Part shown: one piece after another, positions 11,569-22,279 of the stretch
Layout: each line of letters starts with the position of its first letter
Position numbering within the stretch: the first letter of the stretch is position 1
Source: Dentipellis sp. KUC8613
Lineage: Eukaryota; Basidiomycota; Agaricomycetes; Russulales; Hericiaceae
NCBI GenBank assembly: GCA_002286715.1
Contig: NSJX01000013.1
Location: forward strand, 418,625 to 482,624
Length of the DNA stretch: 64,000 bases
Direction of reading: 5' to 3'
Notes under the pieces: model-generated
Told to the model about the DNA's origin: nothing
What the model saw: the letters and a program-made list of their open reading frames with translations, nothing else
Database searches by the model: none
Translations under genes and position numbers: made by a program

Positions 11569-11772
11569 GGGTAAGGAAGAAAGAAAGGAATGACGGCGAG
11601 CTACAAGCCCGAGGCGGAGGGCCCTTTTCAAGACGATTGGCAACCTGCTGGAGCTCCCCTCAAGCGCCCGGCGCGACATCGCCCCTGCATCCGCACACGT
11701 GCTGTCTCCCACGCTCATCATTCACGCGTCGGCATCGTTGCCCCCGACGACCACAAAAAACAGTCCCCAAAA
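11569..11772. promoter_or_regulatory. Shared divergent promoter region (PAQR / PTH)
   Basis: Only 204 bp separate the start codons of the divergently transcribed PAQR and peptidyl-tRNA hydrolase genes. Promoter elements for both must lie here or overlap the transcribed leaders. No TATA box was seen. Confidence 0.5.
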
Positions 11773-12452
11773 ATGAGTGCCAGAATCCTCGTAGCCGGCC
11801 TCGGGAACATGCCCTTCCCTGCGACACGACATAGGCAAGTCAATCTTGTCTCAGCACTCACCAGGTCTTGTCACGAACGTTCGTTGCAGCATAGGTCACT
11901 TCGTGGTCGAGTCTCTGTCCCAGAGAGTAGGTGCGCATCTTGCATTTGACAAATCGGTGGACGGATACCACGCCGAGACAAGGATTACGATGGGCGACAA
12001 GCTCGTCACACTAGAGCTTTTGAAGACCAGTACGAGGATCTCTCCATCGTGTCTGCGCTGATTTGCTACATGCCGTGCTTCTGACAGAGCCCCTGATGAA
12101 CGTGTCTGGTCCATCAGTAGCAGCCGCCTTGCGCAAAAACAAGCTCTCACCCTCCTCTCTCATCTTGATCCATGACTCCCTCGAACACAGGCCAGCAACC
12201 ATATCTCCCAAGTTTGGCGGTTCACACAACGGCCATAATGGTGTTCGTAGTGTCATCTCTGCCCTTGGTAGCAAGGATTTCCATCGTCTTCGAATAGGCA
12301 TCGGTCGCTCCGACAGAGCAGGGGCTGCAGTGTACGTCCTCGGACGACTGTCTTCTCACGAGCGGGAGTACTGGGGACCGGGCGGCGCGGGCATAGACGT
12401 CGTCTGGCAGCACATCGAGTCAATTGCTCTGCAGGACGGCTCCCCTCGATAA
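11773..12452 (+). CDS. PTH1: Peptidyl-tRNA hydrolase (bacterial-type Pth, probably mitochondrial)
   Basis: Three exons: join(11773..11834, 11890..12029, 12088..12452), 188 residues. The enzyme frees tRNA from stalled peptidyl-tRNA. Catalytic-site residues are all visible: Asn in VAGLGN, His in ATRH, Asp in HDSLE, and Asn in GGSHNGHNGVRS, plus the MNVSG block. The first intron is GC-AG (donor ag|gcaagt, 11835-11889). Its removal is required to join TRH to SIGHFVVESL. No clear presequence is seen before GLGN, so mitochondrial location is inferred only from the usual role of this family in fungi. The protein is near the usual length of about 190. It is divergent from the PAQR gene. Confidence 0.92.
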
Positions 12453-12885
12453 GCCGCGACGGGGCGCCTTATCCCAACGTGAGCTTTTCTCCGCGTTCTC
12501 TGTCCCTTCCAGCGCACTATGCTGACTCTTCTCGCCTGATATACAGGGATTATGACTGCATCACGCGGAAGGCTCCCCCTCAGCTCCTGAACCTGCCTTG
12601 CGTGCCATGTGGCTCGCAACGCGTCCATTCGCCCTATTTTGGGCACCCGTCCCGCTGCGGCCGCTTTGAGCTGGCCGACTGACCATCCGCACCACCGTCC
12701 GTCTTCGCGCGTAAACACTTGCAAATAGTGTCTTCGTGCAACTGGGATCACGAGGATCCCACCGTGTCTTCTGTAGATTGCCTTCAATGTTATCGTTACG
12801 GCCGAGTGCATATGCTGCTCTTGCTGTTTATCGCCGTTGGGGCGAGACGTACGTCAGACCGCGTGCTTCACGTCGGTGGCGGGCC
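12453..12885. other. Intergenic between PTH and GH92
   Basis: No gene was supported. The right end leads into the TATA box of the GH92 gene. A minus-strand frame overlapping PTH (12356-12811) looks like an antisense shadow. Confidence 0.45.
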
Positions 12886-12892
12886 TATAAAA
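12886..12892 (+). promoter_or_regulatory. TATA box of GH92 gene
   Basis: TATAAAA lies 35-41 nt upstream of the chosen start codon at 12927, within gcctataaaatcgag. Confidence 0.6.
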
Positions 12893-12926
12893 TCGAGGTG
12901 CGTGTCACGATGAAGAGACAGCGAGC

Positions 12927-15900
12927 ATGGCTTGTTCTTCTCTCCTCCGCTGGACCCTTTGTCTCGCTGCTGTCGCAGTGCAGGTGATCGCGCAACCCTC
13001 CCCCGATGTCCAGAAGAGGATCTCTGCAGCTATCAAGGCTGCTACCAACCAGACCAACATAGACTACACTGGGTTTGTGAACCCGTTTATTGGGACAGGT
13101 GAGTTCATTCATTAGGCTCAGGTGTATTCATTCATTTGTGACACATGCTCGTATAAGACAATTTCGGAGATGTATGGTAAGTCCGTAACTACGCGCGCGT
13201 ATGTTGGAGCAGTCTTCATGCTCCTCATCTAGCCCCGGAGCCTCGGTGCCATTTGGCGTGGTAATACCCATTTTGGTCATCAGCGCGGAGACACGTATTG
13301 AATTATCCATAGGTGAAGATCACCACGGATATGACTGGCTACGCTCCTGCAGGTCAGATTGATATTGCTACCGAGTACGACGCGCGCATGTTTGAACGTG
13401 CCCCCAGGCTATGTCACCGACAATACGCAATTTGTCCGAGGCCTCAGTCCGCTGCATGATAGTGGTACAGGCTCTTCGCTAGGTTCGCCATTTTCTTGTC
13501 AACATGAATATTTTTGGTAGGTCTCTGATCTGGCCCAGGTACTTATGGAAATTTCGAAATAATGCCCTTGCTCTGCCCGCACGGGTTTGACACCTGCACG
13601 ACCAAGCTCGCTGCTCGTGAGCGCCTGCGGAAGAATAACACCGACGGTAAGCCGTTTCATGCATATGCATGCTCGCACACCAATTTGCGTAGACGCTTCC
13701 CCTGGGTATTTCGCCCTCACCCTCGACAATGACATCAAGATGGAAGCAACCTCCACCCGTCTTGCGGGCCTCGAGCGCTTCACTTTCCCAAAGAAGTCGA
13801 CCCCATACTTCACTCTGGACCTCGCGAATGACCTGCCATCGTCCTTCGATGGAGGCACCATGGATATTGATCCCAAGGCAGGAAGGATTACCATAGGCGG
13901 TCAGTGGGGTTCGAGGTAAATCCTTCAGTTCTTTGAGGTAAAAAATGGAAGCTAATATAGCTGGGCTTATAGTTTTGGGCCTTCCATCTACCGGTATCAG
14001 GCGTTTGCTTGTTATGATCTCTTGAATGGTGGGAACCAAACATTGAAGGAGTATGGCGTGTGGACTGGTGACCCGTACGTGACCATGTGCTTCCGGGTCA
14101 CCACAGATATCGACATTCTCCAGATACGGCCTCGACGCGAAAGGCCTCGGGCTGACCCACCTCAATCTGACCAAGAACCTCATCGGAGAAGTCTACGAGT
14201 CCGGCGCGCTCTTCTCCTTTGCTGGCGAGCCAGAGGAAGTCACCATCCGCGTCGGCGTCTCGTTCGTCTCCGTCGACCAGGCGTGCTCAAATGCGGAGAA
14301 TGAGGTCGGCAGCAGCTCCTTCGACGACGTCCTCGCGCAGAGCAAGGCGCTGTGGAATGCAAAGCTGAGCAAAGTCGAGATCGACGTGCCGAATACACCC
14401 CCGAACGTGACGGAGATGCTGTACTCGTCCTTGTACCGCGCGAGTCTTACTCCGGTGAGTCTAATGCTTCATGATCACGTTGAATCGAAGATGAACCACT
14501 TTTTTTTTTTTTTTTTTACCTCAGAATAATGCCACCGGAGAGACCCAAGGAGTATTCGCCAACACCACTTCGTTCTATTTCGATTCATTCTACTGCAGGT
14601 CAGTCTTACCCTCATCCCCATTCACGCACGCAATGCTCACGCCCCGCACACGCACACCCCGATACCGCAGCTGGGACACGGTACGTCTATATTTACCTTA
14701 CACGCCGCATGCTCCGCCGACGCTCGCACGCAGTTCCGAACCTTCTACCCATTGATGGCGCTCCATTCCCCCGAGGAATTCGCGCAGATCGTCGATAGCT
14801 ACATCGACGGGTACCGCAAGCTCGGGTGGATGCCTGAGTGCCGCGCCAACAACCTCCCTGGGTGGACGCAAGGAGGTGCGTGCCTTCTCTTCTCTTGCTG
14901 CTGCCGCCTAGTCCTAATATAGATGGACGCCTTCTGTGCCAGGGTCCAGTGGCGATATTATCGTCGGGCATTTCGCCGTCAGCTACCATAATGAAGCGCA
15001 GAAGCTGGGCATCGACCTCAATGAGCTGTATGCGGCGCAGGTCGCAGATGCGGAAGTCAATCCTCCGGAGTGGAACATTGAAGGCCGACAGGTGAATGTA
15101 TACAAGTGCGTGCGGGACCGTCTTTATGGTTGGCACTGTGTCGAGGCTGATGTGGGCTCATGTAGGCAATTCGGCTTTGTGCCGTTTGGAGTGCTTGACA
15201 CGATGAGCACTGGTGAGCAGACTAGGGAAGGTAGTCGAACGCTCGAGGCACGTCACTTATCTGACGAAGGAAAAAAGACATGAGGTACTGAACAAAGACT
15301 ATATTTCAGTATGCGTTCGAGGACTTCGGTGTCCGCCAAGTTGCCCAAGTACTCGGCAAGTCGGACGACGTAGCGAAGTATACTAACAGATCTCTGGTGA
15401 GTTAGGATGAATAAACTTTCATCTTCAAGTTCTCAATGCCTAACGTTGCGCTATTTCTAGTTCTATCGAAATGTCTGGGATCCTAGCGTCGTCAGCGACA
15501 ACTTCCATGGCACGTCACTCATCGCAATGGACTATGGTACAAAGCTCACTTTTGGGGGCCCATAGGCTTCATGCAGAAACGCTTCTCGAACGGCTCCTTT
15601 GCATTCACAAGCCCCGTGGACTGTTCGCCGAACGACAAGAACGATTCGAGGGCTTGTTCCCTGCAGGAAAATAACGTCGTCGGCTTCTACGAGTCGTCGT
15701 CTTGGGAATACAGCTGGTGCGTCCCCATATGCCCTTCCTTTCTACCCAGCAGAAGTCTCATCCATGAGCAGGTTCGTCCCACACGACACGGCACATCTGA
15801 TCCAGTTGATGGGCGGAAATGTGAGGCGTCTTCAACCTGTGTGTATGCCTAATGCCCTGGCTCACATTCCTTCCAGAGCACTTTTGTGAAGCGTCTGGAC

Positions 15901-16688
15901 CACTTTTTCGATGTGCGTTCGCCCAACTTGATGCACCCTCTGATATAGATGAGCTCATGTATGGGCATACAGGCTGGGTACTACCTCGCTGGAAATGAAC
16001 CGTCCTTCCAGGTATGCAGCCGTTCTTCGTACAGCCAACTGCGATTGACACTCATACTCTCGCAGACGCCCATCGGTTACCACTACGCCAACCAGCCTGC
16101 GAAATCCGTCGATCGTGTCCGCGACGTTGTCTTCTCGAACTTTGATATCAGTAAGTTTATTCATGCAGTGGCACATGCATATGCGCTGACCGAAGGTTGA
16201 CACACAGCACCTGCTGGACTGCCCGGGAACGACGATCAGGCGGCAATGGCTTCTCTCCTTTCTTTCCACCTTCTTGGCTTGTACCCTGGTGCGCACAAAT
16301 ATCCTCTTATTTGCCGCTCTGAGTGCAATGTAACGAATCTGCATGCCCGTCAGTTCCTTCCACAACCGAACTGCTCGTCCTCTCGCCCTTCACGCCCAAA
16401 TACACGATCCACAACAGCTACCTGAACGTGAGCACGACGGTCACGACCAAGGGCTTCGACGCCAAGTCCGTGAACGGGACGATCCCGAAGGGCGCGGCCG
16501 CGTACGTGAAGAGCGTGACGGTGAACAACCAGACACAGGCGTCGCGCTGCCACTTCGACTTCTACGACACGTTCCGCGTCGGCGGCGAGATCGTCATCGA
16601 GGTCACCGCGGACAAGGACGCGGTGGACGACTGCGGCGCGAGCATCCCTGAGTCGGTGTCGACGGGCGGCTTTGCGAGCGCGCGGTAA
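12927..16688 (+). CDS. Secreted GH92 alpha-1,2-mannosidase
   Basis: Twenty-three exons by splice-site and phase tracing, 826 residues: join(12927..13098, 13158..13176, 13233..13260, 13313..13352, 13408..13482, 13539..13646, 13693..13915, 13973..14074, 14124..14454, 14525..14598, 14671..14680, 14734..14875, 14943..15105, 15166..15247, 15310..15396, 15461..15509, 15566..15716, 15772..15820, 15877..15912, 15973..16011, 16066..16150, 16208..16288, 16354..16688). A signal peptide ends after AVQVIA. GH92 enzymes are inverting, calcium-dependent exo-mannosidases that trim N- or O-glycan mannose. Family blocks: VNPFIGTG, GDVCPGASVPFG, SWDTFRT, GREGSRTLE-like TREGSRTLEYAF, WEYSW, and GNDDQAAM holding the catalytic Asp pair. 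The glycine usually after GNDD-x is Ala here. Introns at 15248 and 15510 are GC-AG; exon 11 is only 10 nt. An 18-T run precedes the exon 10 acceptor. Confidence 0.93.
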
Positions 16689-16999
16689 ATGGTGAACGTG
16701 ATGGTGGCCCTGGTCTGCAGAGTCAAACCAGATAATGTAAATGTAGGAAAGAAATGGATAGATATATATTCGATAGCAGTAGCAACACGGCCTACAGAGC
16801 CCAAAGCAACAAGGTGTAAGTAAGTAGTCGTACAGTCGTGAAACATCGTATCGTATCGCAGATATCGCTACGCCTGCGTGTGCAGGTAGCCTACAAATAA
16901 ATGGGGCGCGTACATACATCCAAAGCGTAAGCCCGTGGCCCAAGGTAAATATCGCAACAAATCCAGGAGCAGGTCAGTAAGAAAAGAAAAGAAAATGTG
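16689..16999. other. Tail-to-tail intergenic stretch
   Basis: This holds the 3' flanks of the GH92 gene (+) and the Smr gene (-). It is A/T-rich compared with the coding DNA around it, with no recognisable gene. Confidence 0.5.
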
Positions 17000-18649
17000 T
17001 CATGAGGAGGGAAGCCGAATGACGACCACGCCCGGGTTACTCGGGTCCACCTCTGTCGTGAGTCTGTGTCTGTAGGCAACATATGAGTGCAGGACGAGAT
17101 GGCGATGAAGTTGGAACGCACTGTTCAGTCATCTCTCTCACGATGGCAAGTTTTAGAACGGGGATTTTGCCTACTGAGTGGTTGCCGCGGCCGGTAATCA
17201 CCCGGAGCTGTGTACCTCCCTCGACAAGCGTGTCTCGTAGCGCAATTTCCGTCCGTCTGATGGCTTCCGGCACCTTGAGACGATGCACATCGATGGTATG
17301 CGGCTCCGCCGACAGATTGTGTGCTGCAGACGTACGTCAAGCTTTTTCTTGGGCGATGAGTGTAGGCAGTCCATACCTTGGAAATACCGCCGTGCAGCCC
17401 GCTTGTGCAGATTCATTGCGCGTTCGTGCGCCTCCTCATATTCAACCTTATGCCTCAGTGCATCCGTGTACCGCCGCTCCAACAATGCCTTCTTCCTCTC
17501 CTTCCCGATTCGATCTCTTTCAGCCTCCTCCGACTGCGCCTGGTCCCGAAGCACATCCGCGCGCAACAATATCGAATTCCTGTTCCCTCCCGAGATAATG
17601 CTCGACCGCACCGTGTCCCCTGCCTCCGAATGACGATCCAGAGACGAACCAGGCTCTGCGCTCTTCTCCGGCTTCTCCGACACCTCAACTTCCTCATACG
17701 CAGGCGGCTCCGCTTCGCGCGGCCTCGCGTTCGCAACGAGGTCCTCCTGCACCTGGATTTCCGGCATATCGTCCATCGACGGCTGCGTCTCGTGGATTTC
17801 AGGCTGCGGCTGTGGCGCCAACCCGAGCGCGGGAGCAGGCAGCGGCGGAAGTGGGTGCTCGTATACTTCAGGGACGGGCATTGACGGGGCCGGGACGGGG
17901 AGTGCGGCAGAGGTCGTGGTGGGCGTGCGCGGGCTGTCTTCGTACAGGTCCTCGATTGAGGGTATCTCCGCGGCTGGAGGTATGATCTCGAACCCATCGA
18001 GCGTATCGAGCTTTGAGGTCGAGTTCGAGCCAGAGGCGGAGGTGGTGGCGGCAGTGCGCGGGATGCTTGGAGGCAAGCTTGACGCAGGGATGGGGCGCCG
18101 AGGGCGGATGGACGTCGCGGAAGATTCGGAGGTGTAGCCAGGGAACTGGCCAGGGACTCTGCGACGGAGAATAGGTGCAGTGAATACGGAAGTGTTTGAG
18201 CTGCCATTGGAGGTGGAGGCAGCACCTGTGAGGGTGCGGGGAGTCGTGGTGAATCGAACGCGGGAGATGGATGTCGGGGAGATGGGGAACTTTATGGAGG
18301 AGAGGCGAAAGTGCTTGACGTAGCGACGCGTGCGACGGACGAAACGACGCAAGGAGCGGTCATACCAGAAGGCGGGGGTCACATCCGAGATGATCATGCC
18401 CAATCCGGCCCAAAGGAGGACGATGGTGAGACGCGCAAGGCTTTCGGTGAAGAGAAAGTCGACGAAGAGGCGGACGCCGAAGGAAACATAGGGATCGAAG
18501 GAGGTAGGCCATTTCTCGAGAAAATGGTAGAGCACGGCACCTTCCCAGAGGCCGACGAGGGAGCCGCCGAGACGTTCATTGTGATGGCTCGCAGTGTCGA
18601 CGACAAAACGGAGACCAAGGCCTAAACCAATTGCGTAGATGCTGTCCAT
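17000..18649 (-). CDS. Membrane-anchored DUF1771-Smr domain protein
   Basis: Three exons: complement(join(17000..17069, 17122..17323, 17377..18649)), 514 residues. The N-terminal 100 residues hold two or three hydrophobic segments, including FGVRLFVDFLFTESLARL and a following VLLWAGLGMIISDV. A long Ser/Pro/Thr-rich linker (about 120-370) follows. The C-terminus has a charged DUF1771 helix (YEEAHERAMNLHKRAARRYF) running into an Smr domain with IDVHRLKVPEA, LRVITGRGNHSVGKIP and a terminal NPGVVVIRL. Smr domains are DNA or RNA nicking endonuclease-like modules; the D-x-H and GxGxHS motifs are present. The combination of membrane anchor and Smr suggests an organelle-surface RNA-related role, which is inference. 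Start taken at 18649 (caccATGG); an ATG at 18664 adds five residues. Confidence 0.87.
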
Positions 18650-19428
18650 GGTGAAGAGAGACATATAAGCATGGCCGGGGTGCAGTGCGTCTGCAGCGTG
18701 CTGGTGGGGTATACTATCTGAGGAAGGAGGTTTCGCTGGTCAAAGTCAACTGTGCCGCGGGCGCTATCGCTGATGATTGTGAAGCCAAACAAACTCTGTT
18801 TGGCTGCCGCGCCAGACGCCAGCATTGCTCATTGCAACGTACAATGGACGACGGCGAGCAGCATAAGCAATACGTAGCGGGCGAAGGAGTATCACGGAAT
18901 CTAATCACCACGGGGTCCTCAACCGAGCAAAATTACTGTCGCAAACATCCCGCCCGGGCGATCGAGATTCGAGATTTGTTTGTACGTCTGACAGGCCGGT
19001 GCAGTTGCACTGAGCTGCAATAGGCATGGGTATGGCTTGTACTTCACTGTCTTTGTCCGCTGGTGAGCCTCATTAGCTTGTATGCAACGGCACCATATGC
19101 GATATCTCTATCCTAAGCTAGCAACCCCAGACTACAAAATTAGGGAAATGGGTTGCCTTGATATGCAGGTCCGTCACAACTCGGAAAACTCCCGTCGGAG
19201 TTGGTGTTATTAATAAATCTATATATCCTAGAATGTTACCCCTACTTCAACCATTTTTCTCGGAAGCAGATCATAAATACAAATCCACAACAAAGCGGGA
19301 GGGGCGGCAAGATTCATGTACGTGAACAGCCAGGCCATTTAGCCCTGTGTACATTCATGACCACAGCTGTCAGAACATCCAAAAACCATCTCCGAACAAC
19401 TCACTGTTCATGACAACGACTCCTGCTC
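18650..19428. other. Intergenic, nothing recognised
   Basis: A 0.8-kb stretch between two minus-strand genes. Short frames on both strands lack homology cues. It should contain the Smr gene promoter (left) and the GT8-1 3' flank (right). Confidence 0.45.
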
Positions 19429-20619
19429 TCATGCACATCGCTCAAAATCATCCTTCCGCTCCCGCTCCATCTCCTTCCAAACCTCTTCCCACCACCCAAT
19501 TTCTTCCTCATAAACCCCACCATGGGACCGCTTCGCCTCCCCCATCACCCACGTCTTCTCCCGCGCGTTCCGCAACAATTCTTTTCCACTCGCCATGCCA
19601 GTGGACTCGCCTTCCGAGCGCGGATTCACGTCGAATGGCTTCGGGGTCGTATAATGCACAATCCGGATAGCGTCCGAGCGACGCATAAAGTCCCATAGTC
19701 GCAGGCTGCGCAGCTTGATCGCTAGGTTTGCATTGTACACGTGCGGCAGCTTGACCACTTGCGCGCCGAAGTAGTAATTGAGGTACGCCTGCTCTGCCAT
19801 GCGCAACGGGAATCGCGCGATGTCCATGTGCGCGAGTAGTGATTCGAACACAGCCGTCGACGGTTGCAGAGCGAGGACGCCCGCGTTGAACCCGAGCGAG
19901 AATCCGGGGTCTTTGGCCTCTACGTCGGGGACGGCAGCGAAGCGGAATGGGAGTGCGAAAAGCTCGTCAAAGCGCCGGCGCACGAGCGTGTCGCCATCCA
20001 GGTATACTGCGCGCTCGATGCCAATTTGATCTAACGTCCATAATGCAAGCTTGGTATATTGATCCGCAAATCGGTGGTAGACACCTTTTCCGCCGTGCGG
20101 AGGCTTGATGTGAGTGACAGGGTGAGGCGTCCACCCGACTGCGCGGGCTAGGCAAAGGGTGGGCGCGGAGATGCGTCCGGGAATATAGAGGAGAAGGAGT
20201 TGCGGTGAGGGGCGTGATGGTGATGTCGGATAATCACCATAGTGCTTGGAGATCGAGTGACCGAGGGTAAGTATTGGGAGGAGGTACAAATCATTGTATA
20301 ACGACGACACGATAGCAGTAGCGTTGGGCTGTGAGGCCGCCACTAGTTGATAGTCCTCTTTCCTAAAGTACATGAGCCGATGTGCATTGGAGTGAGAAAA
20401 AATGACTGACAGGATTTGATAGTCATCCAGTGGTGGAAAACCAGAATGAAGATGATTGTGCCACCACACCAGTCCGAAAATAATGTTTGAAAAGCCGCCA
20501 ATTGCGAGCACAGCATAACGCCACGACCATCGGCGGGCATTGGGGGCTGCATCAGGTTTCCGGGGAGCGTGCCGGCCGCTGCTCGTCAACGGGAGATAGG
20601 GCACACTGTATGGCTTCAT
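19429..20619 (-). CDS. GT8-family glycosyltransferase, type II membrane (copy 1)
   Basis: Two exons: complement(join(19429..20362, 20411..20619)), 380 residues. A short cytosolic tail (MKPYSVPYLPLTSSGR) is followed by one membrane anchor (YAVLAIGGFSNIIFGLVWW), then a luminal GT8 domain. GT8 features: the DxD metal/sugar-nucleotide motif in YLDGDTLVRRR, FNAGVLALQPS, AEQAYLN, and HYTTPKPF. Related fungal enzymes are galactinol-synthase- or glycogenin-like; donor and acceptor are unknown. Location is probably Golgi. The 48-nt intron is a multiple of three and stop-free, so retention would insert 16 residues. Splicing is supported by the same intron position and phase in copy 3 (47 nt, not a multiple of three). 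First of three tandem copies on this strand. Confidence 0.9.
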   Translation of the reverse strand: MKPYSVPYLPLTSSGRHAPRKPDAAPNARRWSWRYAVLAIGGFSNIIFGLVWWHNHLHSGFPPLDDYQILSVIFSHSNAHRLMYFRKEDYQLVAASQPNATAIVSSLYNDLYLLPILTLGHSISKHYGDYPTSPSRPSPQLLLLYIPGRISAPTLCLARAVGWTPHPVTHIKPPHGGKGVYHRFADQYTKLALWTLDQIGIERAVYLDGDTLVRRRFDELFALPFRFAAVPDVEAKDPGFSLGFNAGVLALQPSTAVFESLLAHMDIARFPLRMAEQAYLNYYFGAQVVKLPHVYNANLAIKLRSLRLWDFMRRSDAIRIVHYTTPKPFDVNPRSEGESTGMASGKELLRNAREKTWVMGEAKRSHGGVYEEEIGWWEEVWKEMERERKDDFERCA

Positions 20620-21146
20620 GATCTTCAACTTGAGGTCAAAGTTCAGAGACAAAGTGGAGGGAAAGCATGAACTAGAGAAGAGAAGACAGAAACCATCGAT
20701 GGGATTCACAACCCGTATTTGAATGACCACGAGTGGTGAAGCATTGTCGCATCTGTCAACCGCGGCTCAAGCGCTGACACTGAAGAGCCCAAGGCGAGGC
20801 GAGGAGCATCGAAAAGTGTATAGACAACGCTATACATACTCACATCGAACGCCAGCATGGCTACTTGATTGGAAGCTTCCAAGAGATGCCTTGAGGCGTC
20901 ACGGTAAAGGCGTCATGGGGCGACTCGGAATCATAACGGAAGGAAATGTAAATATACATACCAATCCCATCTCTCCATTATTGCACACTTGCATGAGTCC
21001 AGCGACCTGACCTTGTCTTCCCTGTCTTTTATTTGGCGCGAAAGGGGGAGAGGGGGGTAAGAATTCCGATCAGGACACGTATGACTGTACATATGATACT
21101 GATGTCCCGCTGCTTTAATAGCTTGCGTGCAAAGAGGCCACAACAC
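20620..21146. other. Intergenic upstream of GT8 copy 1
   Basis: This contains the copy 1 promoter and the unrelated sequence that replaces the missing 3' half of the GT8 pseudogene. No gene recognised. Confidence 0.45.
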
Positions 21147-21838
21147 TCAATCAAAGAGCTCGTCGAAGCGCCGGCGTACGATCGTGTCGCCGTCAAGGTA
21201 TACCGCACGCTCAATACCAATCTGATCGAGAGCCCATAATGCGAGCTTGGTGTATTGGTCAGCAAAGCGGTGGTAGACGCCCTCGCCGTTGTGTGGTGGC
21301 TCTATGTAGGTGACAGGGTGGGGCGTCAATCCGACTGCGTGGGCAAGGCAGAGTGCAGGCGGAGAAATCCGTCCGGGGATGTAGAAGAGGAGGCGACGAG
21401 GGGATGGGCATGAATCGGAGGGTGTGGACGCATTGTCGGCGTAGTGTTTGGAGATTGAATAGCCAAGGGTGAGCACGGGTAGGAGGTATATATCGTTGCA
21501 GATGGACGACACGATAGCACTAGAGTTGGGAGTTGAATTGACAGGCGCTACGAGGTCAAGATTTTCCTTCCTAGAAAAATGTGAGTGTGCGTGTAGTGAA
21601 GGGGGCTCGGGAAGAGAGTGACTGACAGGACCTGGTAATCATCCAGCGGTGCAAACCCGGTCTGGGAGCGATTGTGCCACCACAGCCAGGCAAGAATAAT
21701 GTTTGACGAGCCACCGACTGCAAGTGCGATGGGTACCATCCATGACCACTAACGAGCGCGGGTCGTCCTACCAGTCGGGGATGGAGTAGGGTGGCCGCTA
21801 GCCGTCAGCGGGATGTAGGGTATGTTATAACGGCTCAC
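21147..21838 (-). pseudogene. Truncated GT8 glycosyltransferase pseudogene (copy 2)
   Basis: This matches the N-terminal half of the flanking GT8 genes, including the tail, the membrane anchor (GGSSNIILAWLWWHN), the intron position and the catalytic YLDGDTIVRRRFDELF region. Three faults are visible. The start codon position is GTG (21836-21838) where copies 1 and 3 have ATG. An in-frame TAG at 21749-21751 falls where copy 3 has an Arg codon. Homology ends at the DELF segment around 21150, where a stop follows, so the C-terminal half (about 190 residues) is missing. It is most like copies 1 and 3 and lies between them, as expected for a decayed tandem duplicate. Confidence 0.9.
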
Positions 21839-22279
21839 GGTCCGGCTCTTCAACTGGGGAGGATGGGCGGGGGCAGCAATGAAAGACGGGTGGCAGGAAG
21901 TGTCGTTTCTGGGGTACAGCCAACTGCACCACACGCGGCGCCACGTCGGATATCATCATTCTCTCGCCTGTGCGGCTACGATGTTGAATTTCGAGCGGTG
22001 AATATCCAAAATGAGGAAATAGACAGACATGATGTGACAATAATTTGTGTGAACCCTATTTCAACAGAGAAGTGCCGTGTATTTGCGACTGTTTGACCTT
22101 TGCTAGAAAGATGTTCTTGGTTAGTCCAAAGATCTAGACGCAGCGGTTCGGTCATTTCCACGGAGTAATCAGATCATCTCACATGTATGGAGCCGCTCGA
22201 ACCTGAGATTGCCATATTCATGAGTGCTGATGATGAGACGACTTGTGTTCTAACAGTTCGAATTTCTCTAAATTCTTCT

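Noticed and set aside
12356..12811. 151-codon minus-strand frame overlapping PTH
   Set aside because: Antisense to conserved PTH sequence and without domain or start-site support.
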